Positions 18,548-26,769 of a DNA stretch of 64,000 nucleotides are shown here, piece after piece. Every line of letters begins with the position of its first letter. Position 1 is the first letter of the stretch. Source of the stretch: Sphingomonas sp. CCH10-B3 (lineage in GTDB: Bacteria; Pseudomonadota; Alphaproteobacteria; Sphingomonadales; Sphingomonadaceae); NCBI RefSeq assembly GCF_001556185.1, contig NZ_LSIJ01000030.1, forward strand, positions 5,389-69,388, written 5' to 3'. Below the pieces are notes generated by a model that saw nothing but the letters and a program-made list of their open reading frames with translations, did not search any database and had not been told where the DNA came from. Both the position numbers and the translations under genes were made by a program.

Positions 18548-19465
18548 ATGCGCTGGTTCGGACGGACTTTGGGGTTGGTCGCTGTGCTGGCGATCGGCGG
18601 CACGGCACCTTCGCAGGCAATCGACGATCCGCTGACGCGCCCGATCTCACCCGATTTTGCTGCGCGCTGGCTCGCGCCACAGCCGCCCAAGCGCATTTAC
18701 GGCAACACCTATCTGGTCGGCTTCCGCAAGATGAGCGTGGCGCTGATCGATACCGGCGCGGGGTTGATCCTTGTCGATGCCGCGCTGCCGCAGACAGTGA
18801 CGGCGGTCGAGGCCAACATTCGCGCGCTCGGTTTCAAGCTGCGTGACGTGAAGCTGATCCTGAGCACCGAGCCGCATTACGACCATGCCGGCGGCCTCGC
18901 CGCGCTCGCCCGCGATACCGGCGCGACTGTCGTCGCAAGCTCGCCCGCCGCGCGCGTCCTGCGCACCGGCAAGCCCGACGCCGAGGATCCGCAGTTCGGC
19001 CAGCTGCCGGCGCAGCCCGCGGTGACCGGCAAGCTGCGCGTCGTGCGTGACGGCGAGGCGATCAGGCTCGGCAAGGTGATCGTGACGGCCGTGGCAACGC
19101 CGGGCCACACGGCAGGGAGCATGAGCTGGCGCTGGCAGTCATGCGAGCGCGGACGCTGCCTGAACATGGTCTTTGCTTCCAGCCTTAACCCCGTGTCGGT
19201 CGACGGCTATCGATTCTCCGACCCGGCGCATGCCGCCTGGGTCGCAGCCTTCCGGCGGACGATCGCGCGAGTCGGTGCATTGCCGTGCGACATCCTGTTC
19301 ACCGCGCACCCCGACAATTCGGGCAGCGACACCAAGTTCGCCGCGTTCGAGGCGCGACCGGTGCCCAACCCGTTCATCGATTCCGGTGCCTGCCGTGATC
19401 TGGGTGCCCGCTATGTGAAAATCCTCGACGATCGGCTGGCGAGCGAGGCGACGCCAAGGTCCTAG
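18548..19465 (+). CDS. Subclass B3 metallo-beta-lactamase-like protein with Glu in place of the first zinc His
   Basis: The 305-residue exported protein has a signal peptide (about residues 1-24) and the metallo-beta-lactamase fold. The zinc motif, usually HxHxDH, reads E108-P-H110-Y-D112-H113, so the first His is Glu. The other ligands are H187 (PGHTAGS) and H254 (TAHPDNSG). The block SSLNPVSVDGYRF is a B3 hallmark. I recall a B3 group with Glu at this position reported in sphingomonads, but I cannot check it. The start at 18548 follows GGAAGGG. The gene sits opposite the aroA-cmk-rpsA operon, between cmk and rpsA. Beta-lactam hydrolysis is probable, not proved. Confidence 0.85.
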   Translation: MRWFGRTLGLVAVLAIGGTAPSQAIDDPLTRPISPDFAARWLAPQPPKRIYGNTYLVGFRKMSVALIDTGAGLILVDAALPQTVTAVEANIRALGFKLRDVKLILSTEPHYDHAGGLAALARDTGATVVASSPAARVLRTGKPDAEDPQFGQLPAQPAVTGKLRVVRDGEAIRLGKVIVTAVATPGHTAGSMSWRWQSCERGRCLNMVFASSLNPVSVDGYRFSDPAHAAWVAAFRRTIARVGALPCDILFTAHPDNSGSDTKFAAFEARPVPNPFIDSGACRDLGARYVKILDDRLASEATPRS

Positions 19466-19474
19466 AAGTTTGAC

Positions 19475-20104
19475 CTAGGATTTCCGCCCGATCCGCTCCT
19501 CGACCAGCGCGATCGCGCGCTGGATGCTTGCTTCGATCGACAGGAAGCTGGTGTCGAGCAGGGCGGCATCATTGGCAACCACCAGCGGCGCGGTTGCGCG
19601 CTGGCTGTCGCGCAGGTCGCGGGCGCGGATGTCGGCGAGCACCTTGTCGATGCTGATTTCCTGCCCGCGCGCGCGCAATTCGGCATGGCGACGCCGCGCG
19701 CGGATATTGGGGGTCGCGCGCACGAACAGCTTGGCATCGGCATGGGGAGTGATCACCGTGCCGATGTCGCGCCCGTCGAGCACCGCGCCGCCGGGCTGGT
19801 TCGCGAAGCGCTTCTGCCGCGCCATCAGCGCCGCCCGGACCAGCGGATGCGCCGAGACGATCGAGGCCGCCTTGCCGACGACATCGTCGCGCAGGGCATC
19901 GTCGTGCAACATGCCTTCGTCGAAATCGCATGAGGCGACGCCATCGGCCTCGATCGTGGGGTCGAGCTCATGCCGCATCAGGTTGAGCGCGACGGCGCGA
20001 TAGAGCAGCCCGGTGTCGAGATGCGGCAGGCCATAATGGCGGGCAAGCGCTCGCGCGATCGTGCCCTTGCCCGATGCTGCGGGTCCGTCGACGGCGATGA
20101 TCAT
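19475..20104 (-). CDS. cmk: (d)CMP kinase
   Basis: The 209-residue kinase has the P-loop VDGPAASGKGT and conserved DTGLLYRA, LDGRDIGTVITPHA, LFVRATPNIRARRRHAEL and RDLRDSQRATAPL. It phosphorylates CMP and dCMP with ATP. It starts 3 bases after the aroA stop and belongs to that operon. Confidence 0.96.
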   Translation of the reverse strand: MIIAVDGPAASGKGTIARALARHYGLPHLDTGLLYRAVALNLMRHELDPTIEADGVASCDFDEGMLHDDALRDDVVGKAASIVSAHPLVRAALMARQKRFANQPGGAVLDGRDIGTVITPHADAKLFVRATPNIRARRRHAELRARGQEISIDKVLADIRARDLRDSQRATAPLVVANDAALLDTSFLSIEASIQRAIALVEERIGRKS

Positions 20105-20107
20105 GCG

Positions 20108-21442
20108 TCACTCAAGGCCATCGCGGCCCAGCCCGTCAAGCAGGTCGAGAAAGTCGGGAAAGCTCGTCGCGATCGGCGCCGCATCGTCGAGCGTGACAGG
20201 CGCGCGGCAATTGAGCGCAGCAATGGCGAGGCTCATCGCGATCCGGTGGTCGAGCAGCGTCGCGATCGTGGCGCCGCCCGCAAGCGCTTCGCCGCCAGTA
20301 CCAGTGATCGCGAGGCCGTCGGGGAATTCCTCCACCTGCGCGCCGATCGCGCGCAGCGCGCTTGCCATTGCAGCGATCCGGTCCGATTCCTTGACGCGCA
20401 GTTCCTCGGCCCCGCGCGCGACCGTGCGCCCGGCAGCAAAAGCGGCGGCGACGAACAGCGCCGGATATTCGTCGATCATGCTCGGGGCGAGTTCGGCGGA
20501 CACTTCGATGGCCTTCAGCGGCGCGTGGCGGACGATCAGATCGGCGACGGGCTCGCCGCCGACGATGCGCGGCTGAGCCTCGCTGATGTCGGCGCCCATC
20601 ATCTTGAGCGCGGTGATCAGGCCGGTGCGCGTCGGATTGAGCCCGACGTTGCCGATCACGATTTCCGATCCTTCGACAATCGATGCGGCGACCATGAAAA
20701 AGGCAGCGGACGACGGGTCGCCCGGCACGACGATGTGTTGCGGCGACAGTTCGGCTTCACCCTCGATCGCGATCAGCCGGCCCTGCGGCGTTTCCTCGAC
20801 GGTCAGCCTGGCACCGAAGCCCGCCAGCATGCGTTCGCTGTGGTCGCGGGTCGGCACTGGTTCCAGCACACGGGTGATGCCGGGTGTGTTGAGACCGGCG
20901 AGCAGCACGGCCGACTTGACCTGCGCCGATGCAACCGGAAGCGTGTAGGCGATCGGCACCGCCGGGCACAGTCCGCGCACCATCAGCGGCAACGTGCCGC
21001 CGGGGCTGGCCGTGATGTCGGCGCCCATCTGCGCGAGCGGGGCGATCACCCGCTGCATCGGGCGCTTCGACAGCGAGGCGTCGCCGATGAAAGTGGCGGT
21101 AATCGGGTGGCTGGCGACGAGGCCCATCAGCAGCCGCGTCGAGGTGCCCGAATTGCCCATGTCGAGCGCTTGTTGCGGCTGGAGCAGCCCGCCGACGCCG
21201 ACGCCATCGACGGTCCACACCCCGTCATCGCCGCGCACGATCGTCGCACCCATTGCGCGCAGCGCGGCGGCGGTCGCCAGCACGTCCTCGCCCTCCAGCA
21301 GGCCCTCGATCCGGCTGGTGCCGACCGCGAGGCTGGCGAACATCAGCGCGCGGTGGCTGATCGACTTGTCGCCGGGGACAGTAATCGTACCGCGCAATGG
21401 CGCGCGGCGGGCGATGGTGCAGGGGGCGGGGCTGGTCGTCAC
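20108..21442 (-). CDS. aroA: 3-phosphoshikimate 1-carboxyvinyltransferase (EPSP synthase)
   Basis: The protein of about 444 residues makes EPSP from shikimate-3-phosphate and PEP in aromatic amino acid synthesis. Motifs are GTITVPGDKSISHRALM, LDMGNSGTSTRLLMG, EYPALFVAAAFA and ELRVKESDRI. With Ala-rather-than-Gly variants not evident, it reads as a standard enzyme. A GTG at 21442 (VTTSPAPCTIARR) is chosen. No strong ribosome-binding site is seen, so the start is uncertain; upstream in-frame sequence overlaps the divergent gene's leader. Confidence 0.93.
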   Translation of the reverse strand: MTTSPAPCTIARRAPLRGTITVPGDKSISHRALMFASLAVGTSRIEGLLEGEDVLATAAALRAMGATIVRGDDGVWTVDGVGVGGLLQPQQALDMGNSGTSTRLLMGLVASHPITATFIGDASLSKRPMQRVIAPLAQMGADITASPGGTLPLMVRGLCPAVPIAYTLPVASAQVKSAVLLAGLNTPGITRVLEPVPTRDHSERMLAGFGARLTVEETPQGRLIAIEGEAELSPQHIVVPGDPSSAAFFMVAASIVEGSEIVIGNVGLNPTRTGLITALKMMGADISEAQPRIVGGEPVADLIVRHAPLKAIEVSAELAPSMIDEYPALFVAAAFAAGRTVARGAEELRVKESDRIAAMASALRAIGAQVEEFPDGLAITGTGGEALAGGATIATLLDHRIAMSLAIAALNCRAPVTLDDAAPIATSFPDFLDLLDGLGRDGLE

Positions 21443-21535
21443 GGAGCGCGGCTTTGACAGCGCGCTTGCGCTATGGCAAGGCGCCCGCCACTTTGCAGGT
21501 ATCAACCTGACGATATCCCATATGAAAGGTCACCG

Positions 21536-21856
21536 ATGGTGAAACCGGAATGGGGCACGAAGCGGACGTGCCCGAAATGCGCCACGCGTTTCTATGATCT
21601 TGGCAAGGACGATCCCGTCGCCTGCATCGAATGCGGTCACACTTGGGAACCCGAGCCGATCCTGAAGTCCAAGCAGCCGCTGCCGTTCGACGCGCCCAAG
21701 GCGGCGGTCAAGGTCGATGACGATGATCTCGCCGATGCAGCCGAGGATCTGGACATCGCCGGCGACGACGAAGAGCCCTCACCCGACGATGAAGTCGATC
21801 TGGGCGGCGACGACGATCTCGGCGTCGAAACCGGCGGCGACGAAGAAGAACGTTAA
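21536..21856 (+). CDS. TIGR02300/FYDLN acid-domain family protein
   Basis: The 106-residue protein has an N-terminal zinc-ribbon-like part (CPKCATRFYDLGKDDPVACIECG) with the FYDL motif that names the family, then a strongly acidic Asp/Glu-rich tail. The family is found in alphaproteobacteria next to aroA, as here. Function unknown. The ATG at 21536 follows AAAGG. Confidence 0.93.
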   Translation: MVKPEWGTKRTCPKCATRFYDLGKDDPVACIECGHTWEPEPILKSKQPLPFDAPKAAVKVDDDDLADAAEDLDIAGDDEEPSPDDEVDLGGDDDLGVETGGDEEER

Positions 21857-21939
21857 GCAAATAACGTTAACCGGGGCGGTCTAGACCGCTTGCAAAGGAA
21901 GCGTCGTCCCGATATGGGCGACGCCTTCCCGCCGGAGAT

Positions 21940-22015
21940 GGGGCCGTAGCTCAGCTGGGAGAGCGTCGCAATGGCATTGCGAAGGTCAGGGGTTCGATCC
22001 CCCTCGGCTCCACCA
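21940..22015 (+). tRNA. tRNA-Ala (anticodon GGC)
   Basis: The 76-nt gene has a GGGGCCG acceptor, D-arm GCTCAGCTGGGAGAGC, anticodon arm TCGCA-ATGGCAT-TGCGA with anticodon GGC, T-loop GTTCGATCC and encoded CCA. Confidence 0.97.
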
Positions 22016-22032
22016 TCCATCCGGTTCGCGTG

Positions 22033-22074
22033 AAAAAAGAAGGCCGACGGGTTTCCCCGCCGGCCCTCTTTTTT
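22033..22074. terminator. Bidirectional intrinsic terminator between tRNA-Ala and the TonB receptor gene
   Basis: A GC-rich stem (AGGCCGACGGG with CCCGCCGGCC, one mismatch, loop TTTC) is flanked by A6 on the left and T6 on the right. It can stop transcripts from both converging units. Confidence 0.85.
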
Positions 22075-22090
22075 GGTCGGTGCGCGGCGT

Positions 22091-25000
22091 TCAGAACCGC
22101 GTGCGCACCCCGGCGAAGACATAGCGCCCGACACCCGACACCGGATAGGCCGAACTGGCGAGGTAAGGCTGAAGATCGGTCAGATTGTTGACCCCGGCAT
22201 AGAAGCTGAACTTCTTGTTGACCTCGATGCCGACCGACAGGTTCTGGACGTAATAGTCCGGCGCGAACCCCGCATTGCCGAATTCGGCCTGGATGCGCTC
22301 GATCTGGATCACGCCGGCTGCCGCCGTGCTTTGAATATATTGCAGGCTGTAGTTGAGCGACAGCGGCCCGCGGCTGACATTGGCGGTGACCACGCCCGAG
22401 AATTCGGGGACGCTTTGTTCGCGCAGCGCGGGATTGACCAGATTCGGGTTGCCCGGATCGAAGAAGCGATCGACCTTCTCGGTCCAGTTGCCACTGACCC
22501 CCAGATTGACTTTGGTCGAAGCGCCGATGTTGAAGTTATAGTTGACCGAGAAATCGATGCCCGAGGTTTCGATCCGCCCGAAATTCAGCTGCGTCTGTTG
22601 CAGGAAGTTGAAGCCGAACGTCGCCGGTCCCGCCGCCGGTCCATTGCGTCGGAACAGCGCGCAGAACTGGTTCGGGAAAGTGATGTTGTCGTAACAGGTG
22701 TTGACGATGTCCTGCGCGCTGACGGCCGAAATCGCGTCGTTGATCCGGATCGAATAATAATCCGCCGACAGCGTCAGCCCGCGCACCCAGCGCGGCTGGA
22801 TCACCGAACCGACCGACCAGGTCGTCGCAGTTTCGCGGCGCAGGTTCGGGTTGCCGCCGCTGGTGCCCGAGAAGCGCCCGGTCAGCGGATCGTTGTAGGT
22901 GGCAAGGAACTGCGCCGGGTTGGGAATGCCCAGTGCCGTCGCCGCCGCCAGACAGTTCGCGGCGCGATTGGGGTTGAGGCCGCGGTTGACGAGGTCGCAC
23001 GGGTCCGATGGGCGGAACGTTGCGCCCTGTGCCGGGCTGAACAGCTCGGCGATGTTCGGCGCACGGATCGCGCGGGCATAGGTGCCGCGGAACCGGATGT
23101 CGCGGACCGGCGCATAGACCGCGTTGACGTTCCAGGTGAAGGTGCCGCCCACGGTCGAATAATCGGCGTAGCGACCGGCTGCGCCCACCGTCAGTTCATG
23201 CGCGAACGGCGTGTCGCGCAGCAACGGCAGCCGCAATTCGCCGAACACTTCCTTCACGTCGAACGCGCCGCCGGTGTTGAGCGTGCGAGTCGACGGGTCG
23301 AAGATCAGCTGCTGGTTGGCGGAAATGCTGCCGATGAAAGTGCCGGCAGGGCCTGCTGGCGACCCGGTCGGCAGCAACCCGAGTTCGAGATCGCTGAAGC
23401 GCGACGATGATGTTTCGCGGCGATATTCGAACCCGGCTGAAAACTGCGGGGCGCCGCCCGGCAGATTGAAGAAGCCGCCGGTATCGCCGGTTACGGTCGC
23501 GGTGATCACCGTTTGCGTCAGCCGGAAGTTGTCGGTCGTCGGCTGGGTGATGAAGTTCACGCCTTCCTGACTGACCGAATTGACGCCGTTGAACAGCGTG
23601 ACCGGGCGGCACTGGCCATCGCCGGGGCGGAAAGTGAAGAAGCCGCCTTCGATGAACGGGAAAGTTTCCGAGCCGACATAGGGCACGTTGCTGATGTCCG
23701 AGCGGCAGATCGGCCGCCCGCCGGGCCCGCGCACCACGTCGATCGCGGCGAACAACCGGTCGTAGAGTACCGAATTGCTCTGCGTGATCTTGTTGTCGGT
23801 GCGACCATAGTTGCCAGTGACGTCGTACCTCAGGTGCGGCGTGATTTCGCCACGCACGCCCGCGACGATCCGATAAGTGTCGCGGTTCGCCGTCTGGATG
23901 TTCGGCCCCAGATCGAGGAAGTCGCGACTGATACGCAAGCCACCCGCCGCATTGGCTTCACCCTGCAACACGGCCGGGATGAAGGGGTTGTCGGGCAGAA
24001 TCAGCAATGAATCGTAGAAAGTGTTGTAATTGTTGCGCGAAACCGTGTTGTTGCGCGTGTATTTGGCGTCGATGAAGACTTCGGCGGCGGGCGAAAACTC
24101 GAACCGCGCGCGGAAATTGCCGTAGAAGCGCTCGCTGCCCGGGGTCAGCGACGTCTCGTTGGTGCGTTCGACCGCACCGTCGCCGCCAAACTGGTTCTGG
24201 CCGGTCGAAATGATGCCGTCCTGGAAAATGCGGACACCACCGCCCGGGGTCGAGACGTAGCAGCCACCGCCGCCGAAGCCGGTCCAGCCAACGTAGCTTT
24301 CATTACAGTCGCGAATGCCGTTGTTGTTGATGTCGGTCGTGAACAGGCCGAAATCGGCGCGGAAGATCAGGCCTGCATTCGAGCTGATGCCGAACACCGG
24401 CTGCGCGCCGATCACGAACGCTGACGAATTGGCAGCACGGTCGATCAGCGCCTGCTCGGCGGCCGTTGGGGTGCGACCGGGGAACAGCGCCTGAAACGCG
24501 GCAAGCGTCGTCGGGATGGTCGGGCCGAAACTGATCCGCGTGGTGCGCGGCCCCGGGCCGCCGACGCGGAAATAGCTTGCGAAATTGGGCGTTGTGGCGG
24601 CGTTGATGTCGCCGACCTGGAAGCGCCGCGCCGGGTTGGAATAGGTGGTCGAATTGTTGCCGCGCCCGTTGTTGGCGGTGAAGTCGCGGTCGCCGAGCAA
24701 CACTTCATTTTCGTTGGTGTAGCCGCCCGCGATGGTGATGTTCCCGCGTCCGCCGGCAAAGTTCAGCCCATAGGCGGCATCGATGCGATAGCTCGCGCCA
24801 TCGCCGCGATCCGACACGCCCGCCTGTGCATCGACCGTGAGGCCCTTAAAATCGCGCTTCAGCACATAGTTGACCACGCCGGTCACCGCGTCGGCGCCGT
24901 AAATTGCCGACGCGCCGCCGGTCAGCACGTCGACGCGGTCGATCAGGCCGGCGGGGATGGTCGACACGTCGACGGTCTGCGTGCCGGCGACGCCCGAGAC

Positions 25001-25381
25001 GTGGCGCTGACCGTCGATCAGCACCAGCGTGCGGTTCGACCCGAGCTGTCGCAGGTTGAGCGTTGCCTGGCCGGTGCCACCACCCCCGCGCTCGATCGAA
25101 TCGGCGACGGTGCCCGAGGAGATGAGTGCGGGAATCTGGCGGAGCGTTGCGGTCACATCGGTGGCACCCGCTGCGCGAAGTTGATCGGCGGTAACCGAGC
25201 TGACGGGCAGCGGCTCGGTCGCATTGGGATCGAGCTTCAGGCGGCTGCCCGTGACAACCACCTCTTCGCTATCGGCGGGCTTGGCGTCGCCGCCGACGGG
25301 CGCCGTCTGCGCCCAAGCCGGTGCCGCGCAAACAAGCACCCATGCCGATGCCCCGGCCAGCACCACTGCTTTCAATTTCAT
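22091..25381 (-). CDS. TonB-dependent receptor
   Basis: The 1,096-residue outer-membrane protein has a signal peptide ending AWAQ, the plug-domain start EEVVVTGSRLK, the plug motif IPAGLIDRVDVLTGGASAIYGADAVTGVVNYVLK, a long beta-barrel and a C-terminal aromatic (VRTRF). It is the large type common in sphingomonads for import of sugars, peptides or siderophores. The divergent or adjacent genes (aspartoacylase-like deacylase and amidohydrolase) hint at an amide- or peptide-type substrate. The ligand cannot be deduced from sequence. Confidence 0.93.
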   Translation of the reverse strand: MKLKAVVLAGASAWVLVCAAPAWAQTAPVGGDAKPADSEEVVVTGSRLKLDPNATEPLPVSSVTADQLRAAGATDVTATLRQIPALISSGTVADSIERGGGGTGQATLNLRQLGSNRTLVLIDGQRHVSGVAGTQTVDVSTIPAGLIDRVDVLTGGASAIYGADAVTGVVNYVLKRDFKGLTVDAQAGVSDRGDGASYRIDAAYGLNFAGGRGNITIAGGYTNENEVLLGDRDFTANNGRGNNSTTYSNPARRFQVGDINAATTPNFASYFRVGGPGPRTTRISFGPTIPTTLAAFQALFPGRTPTAAEQALIDRAANSSAFVIGAQPVFGISSNAGLIFRADFGLFTTDINNNGIRDCNESYVGWTGFGGGGCYVSTPGGGVRIFQDGIISTGQNQFGGDGAVERTNETSLTPGSERFYGNFRARFEFSPAAEVFIDAKYTRNNTVSRNNYNTFYDSLLILPDNPFIPAVLQGEANAAGGLRISRDFLDLGPNIQTANRDTYRIVAGVRGEITPHLRYDVTGNYGRTDNKITQSNSVLYDRLFAAIDVVRGPGGRPICRSDISNVPYVGSETFPFIEGGFFTFRPGDGQCRPVTLFNGVNSVSQEGVNFITQPTTDNFRLTQTVITATVTGDTGGFFNLPGGAPQFSAGFEYRRETSSSRFSDLELGLLPTGSPAGPAGTFIGSISANQQLIFDPSTRTLNTGGAFDVKEVFGELRLPLLRDTPFAHELTVGAAGRYADYSTVGGTFTWNVNAVYAPVRDIRFRGTYARAIRAPNIAELFSPAQGATFRPSDPCDLVNRGLNPNRAANCLAAATALGIPNPAQFLATYNDPLTGRFSGTSGGNPNLRRETATTWSVGSVIQPRWVRGLTLSADYYSIRINDAISAVSAQDIVNTCYDNITFPNQFCALFRRNGPAAGPATFGFNFLQQTQLNFGRIETSGIDFSVNYNFNIGASTKVNLGVSGNWTEKVDRFFDPGNPNLVNPALREQSVPEFSGVVTANVSRGPLSLNYSLQYIQSTAAAGVIQIERIQAEFGNAGFAPDYYVQNLSVGIEVNKKFSFYAGVNNLTDLQPYLASSAYPVSGVGRYVFAGVRTRF

Positions 25382-25528
25382 ACGAAACCAACCCCCTCAA
25401 CATTGCAAAATTACAACATAGAGGCTGAAATAAGTTTCATTATTTTGCAACTGCACCACGCGGTGCGAGTTGGCGTACTGCGGAAAATTTCGCAGGCGTG
25501 ACATTATTGCGACACTGCAACTATTGCG

Positions 25529-26635
25529 CTAACGCTGGGGCGGCTTGGTCACGGGCCGATCGCCGTTAGCGGCGCGGGTTGGGGCCATGAACAGGATGCG
25601 CATCAGCGTATCGCCGGGATCGCGCAGCGGGTCGGTTGCAATCGAGCTGACCCAGCCTGACTGTGGCGCCGTCAATGTCTCTAGCGTGCGGCCGAACGGA
25701 TCGGCAAGCGTAGCAACCGTCTGACCCTTGGCGACGCGGTCGCCCAGATCGACCAGCAGCGCCGCATAGCCGCCCCGGCTGGTGCGGACGGTTGCAAGCG
25801 AATCGCCGATGATTGGGTCCTTCGTGCGTAGCGGCGCGCTGCCGGGGGCGAGCATTTTCATGTCGACCATCAGCCGCAGCAGGCCATCGACCGCGCGGCC
25901 AATCACCACGCGGTCGAACATTTCGGGCCGGTTGAGTTCGAGCGTGATGGCGGGCACGCCGCTCTTCAGCATTTCGGTTTCGACCGTCCCCTTGATGCCG
26001 GGGTCGAGCTTGATCATGTCGGGGCCGATCAGCTCGGCAATCTCGCGCGCGCGCGGCGACCCTGCAAAGGCGTACATCGGATAAGCGGTGCCGCGCGACT
26101 GGGTGTGCAGGTCGATCGCGGTGTCGGCATTGGGGCGCATCAGCTGCGACCAGAGTCGTGTGGCATAGCGATCGGCACGGTCGGTGCTTTTGGGATCGCC
26201 GGGCATGATCCGGTTGAGATTTTCGCCGTCGCGCCCGTCGCCCGGCGTGAAGGCCCGCGTGTGGTGGAGCAGGCCCGGCGTGTTGAGCCCGGGGATGGCG
26301 ATGATGCTGCCGCTCAGCGCCGCCGGATCGATCCGGTTGACGAGCCGGTGGATGACATCGACACCGTTCAGTTCGTCGCCGTGGATCGCAGCGGTCAGCA
26401 GCAGCTTCGGCCCCGGCTTCGCGCCGCGCACGACGACGACGGGCACATACCAGCCCTGGCCGATCGCATTGTCGGTGACGCGGAACCAGAAGCGGTGGAC
26501 TTGGCCCGGCGCGAGATCGGCAACGTCGAGCTTGTCGATCACCGGCGTCCCGTCGACGCGGTCGCCGGTGAGCACCGTTTGCGCTTGCGCCGGCAGCGCA
26601 AGCAACAGCGCAGCCAGACCAAGGGCGCGCGACAA
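25529..26635 (-). CDS. Exported succinylglutamate desuccinylase/aspartoacylase-family enzyme
   Basis: The 368-residue protein has a signal peptide (ALPAQAQ). It shows the M14-like zinc site: H85 and E88 in AAIHGDE and H177 in IDLHTQS, plus the substrate-binding NLNR. The last 100 residues have the biotinyl-like fold seen in this family (RGGYAALLVDLGDRVAKGQTVA). It likely removes an acyl group from an amino acid outside the cytoplasm. It lies upstream of the TonB receptor on the same strand (147-base gap) and may supply or process its substrate. Confidence 0.85.
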   Translation of the reverse strand: MSRALGLAALLLALPAQAQTVLTGDRVDGTPVIDKLDVADLAPGQVHRFWFRVTDNAIGQGWYVPVVVVRGAKPGPKLLLTAAIHGDELNGVDVIHRLVNRIDPAALSGSIIAIPGLNTPGLLHHTRAFTPGDGRDGENLNRIMPGDPKSTDRADRYATRLWSQLMRPNADTAIDLHTQSRGTAYPMYAFAGSPRAREIAELIGPDMIKLDPGIKGTVETEMLKSGVPAITLELNRPEMFDRVVIGRAVDGLLRLMVDMKMLAPGSAPLRTKDPIIGDSLATVRTSRGGYAALLVDLGDRVAKGQTVATLADPFGRTLETLTAPQSGWVSSIATDPLRDPGDTLMRILFMAPTRAANGDRPVTKPPQR

Positions 26636-26769
26636 GGCGAGAGAGCGAGCGATGTCGCTTCCTAAAGCGAGCGCGGGTCGAAACGCAACGGCGTGTCGAA
26701 AGTGTGTTGCGTCAATAACACGGACGTGGAATAATCTGTCGGTACTGCGACGCTTTGGGGAAATGCATC

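Noticed and set aside
19970..21457. Plus-strand frame opposite aroA and cmk
   Set aside because: Shadow of two strongly conserved genes.
22073..23410. Plus-strand frame opposite the TonB receptor end
   Set aside because: Shadow; no start signal, runs from the terminator into the receptor gene.
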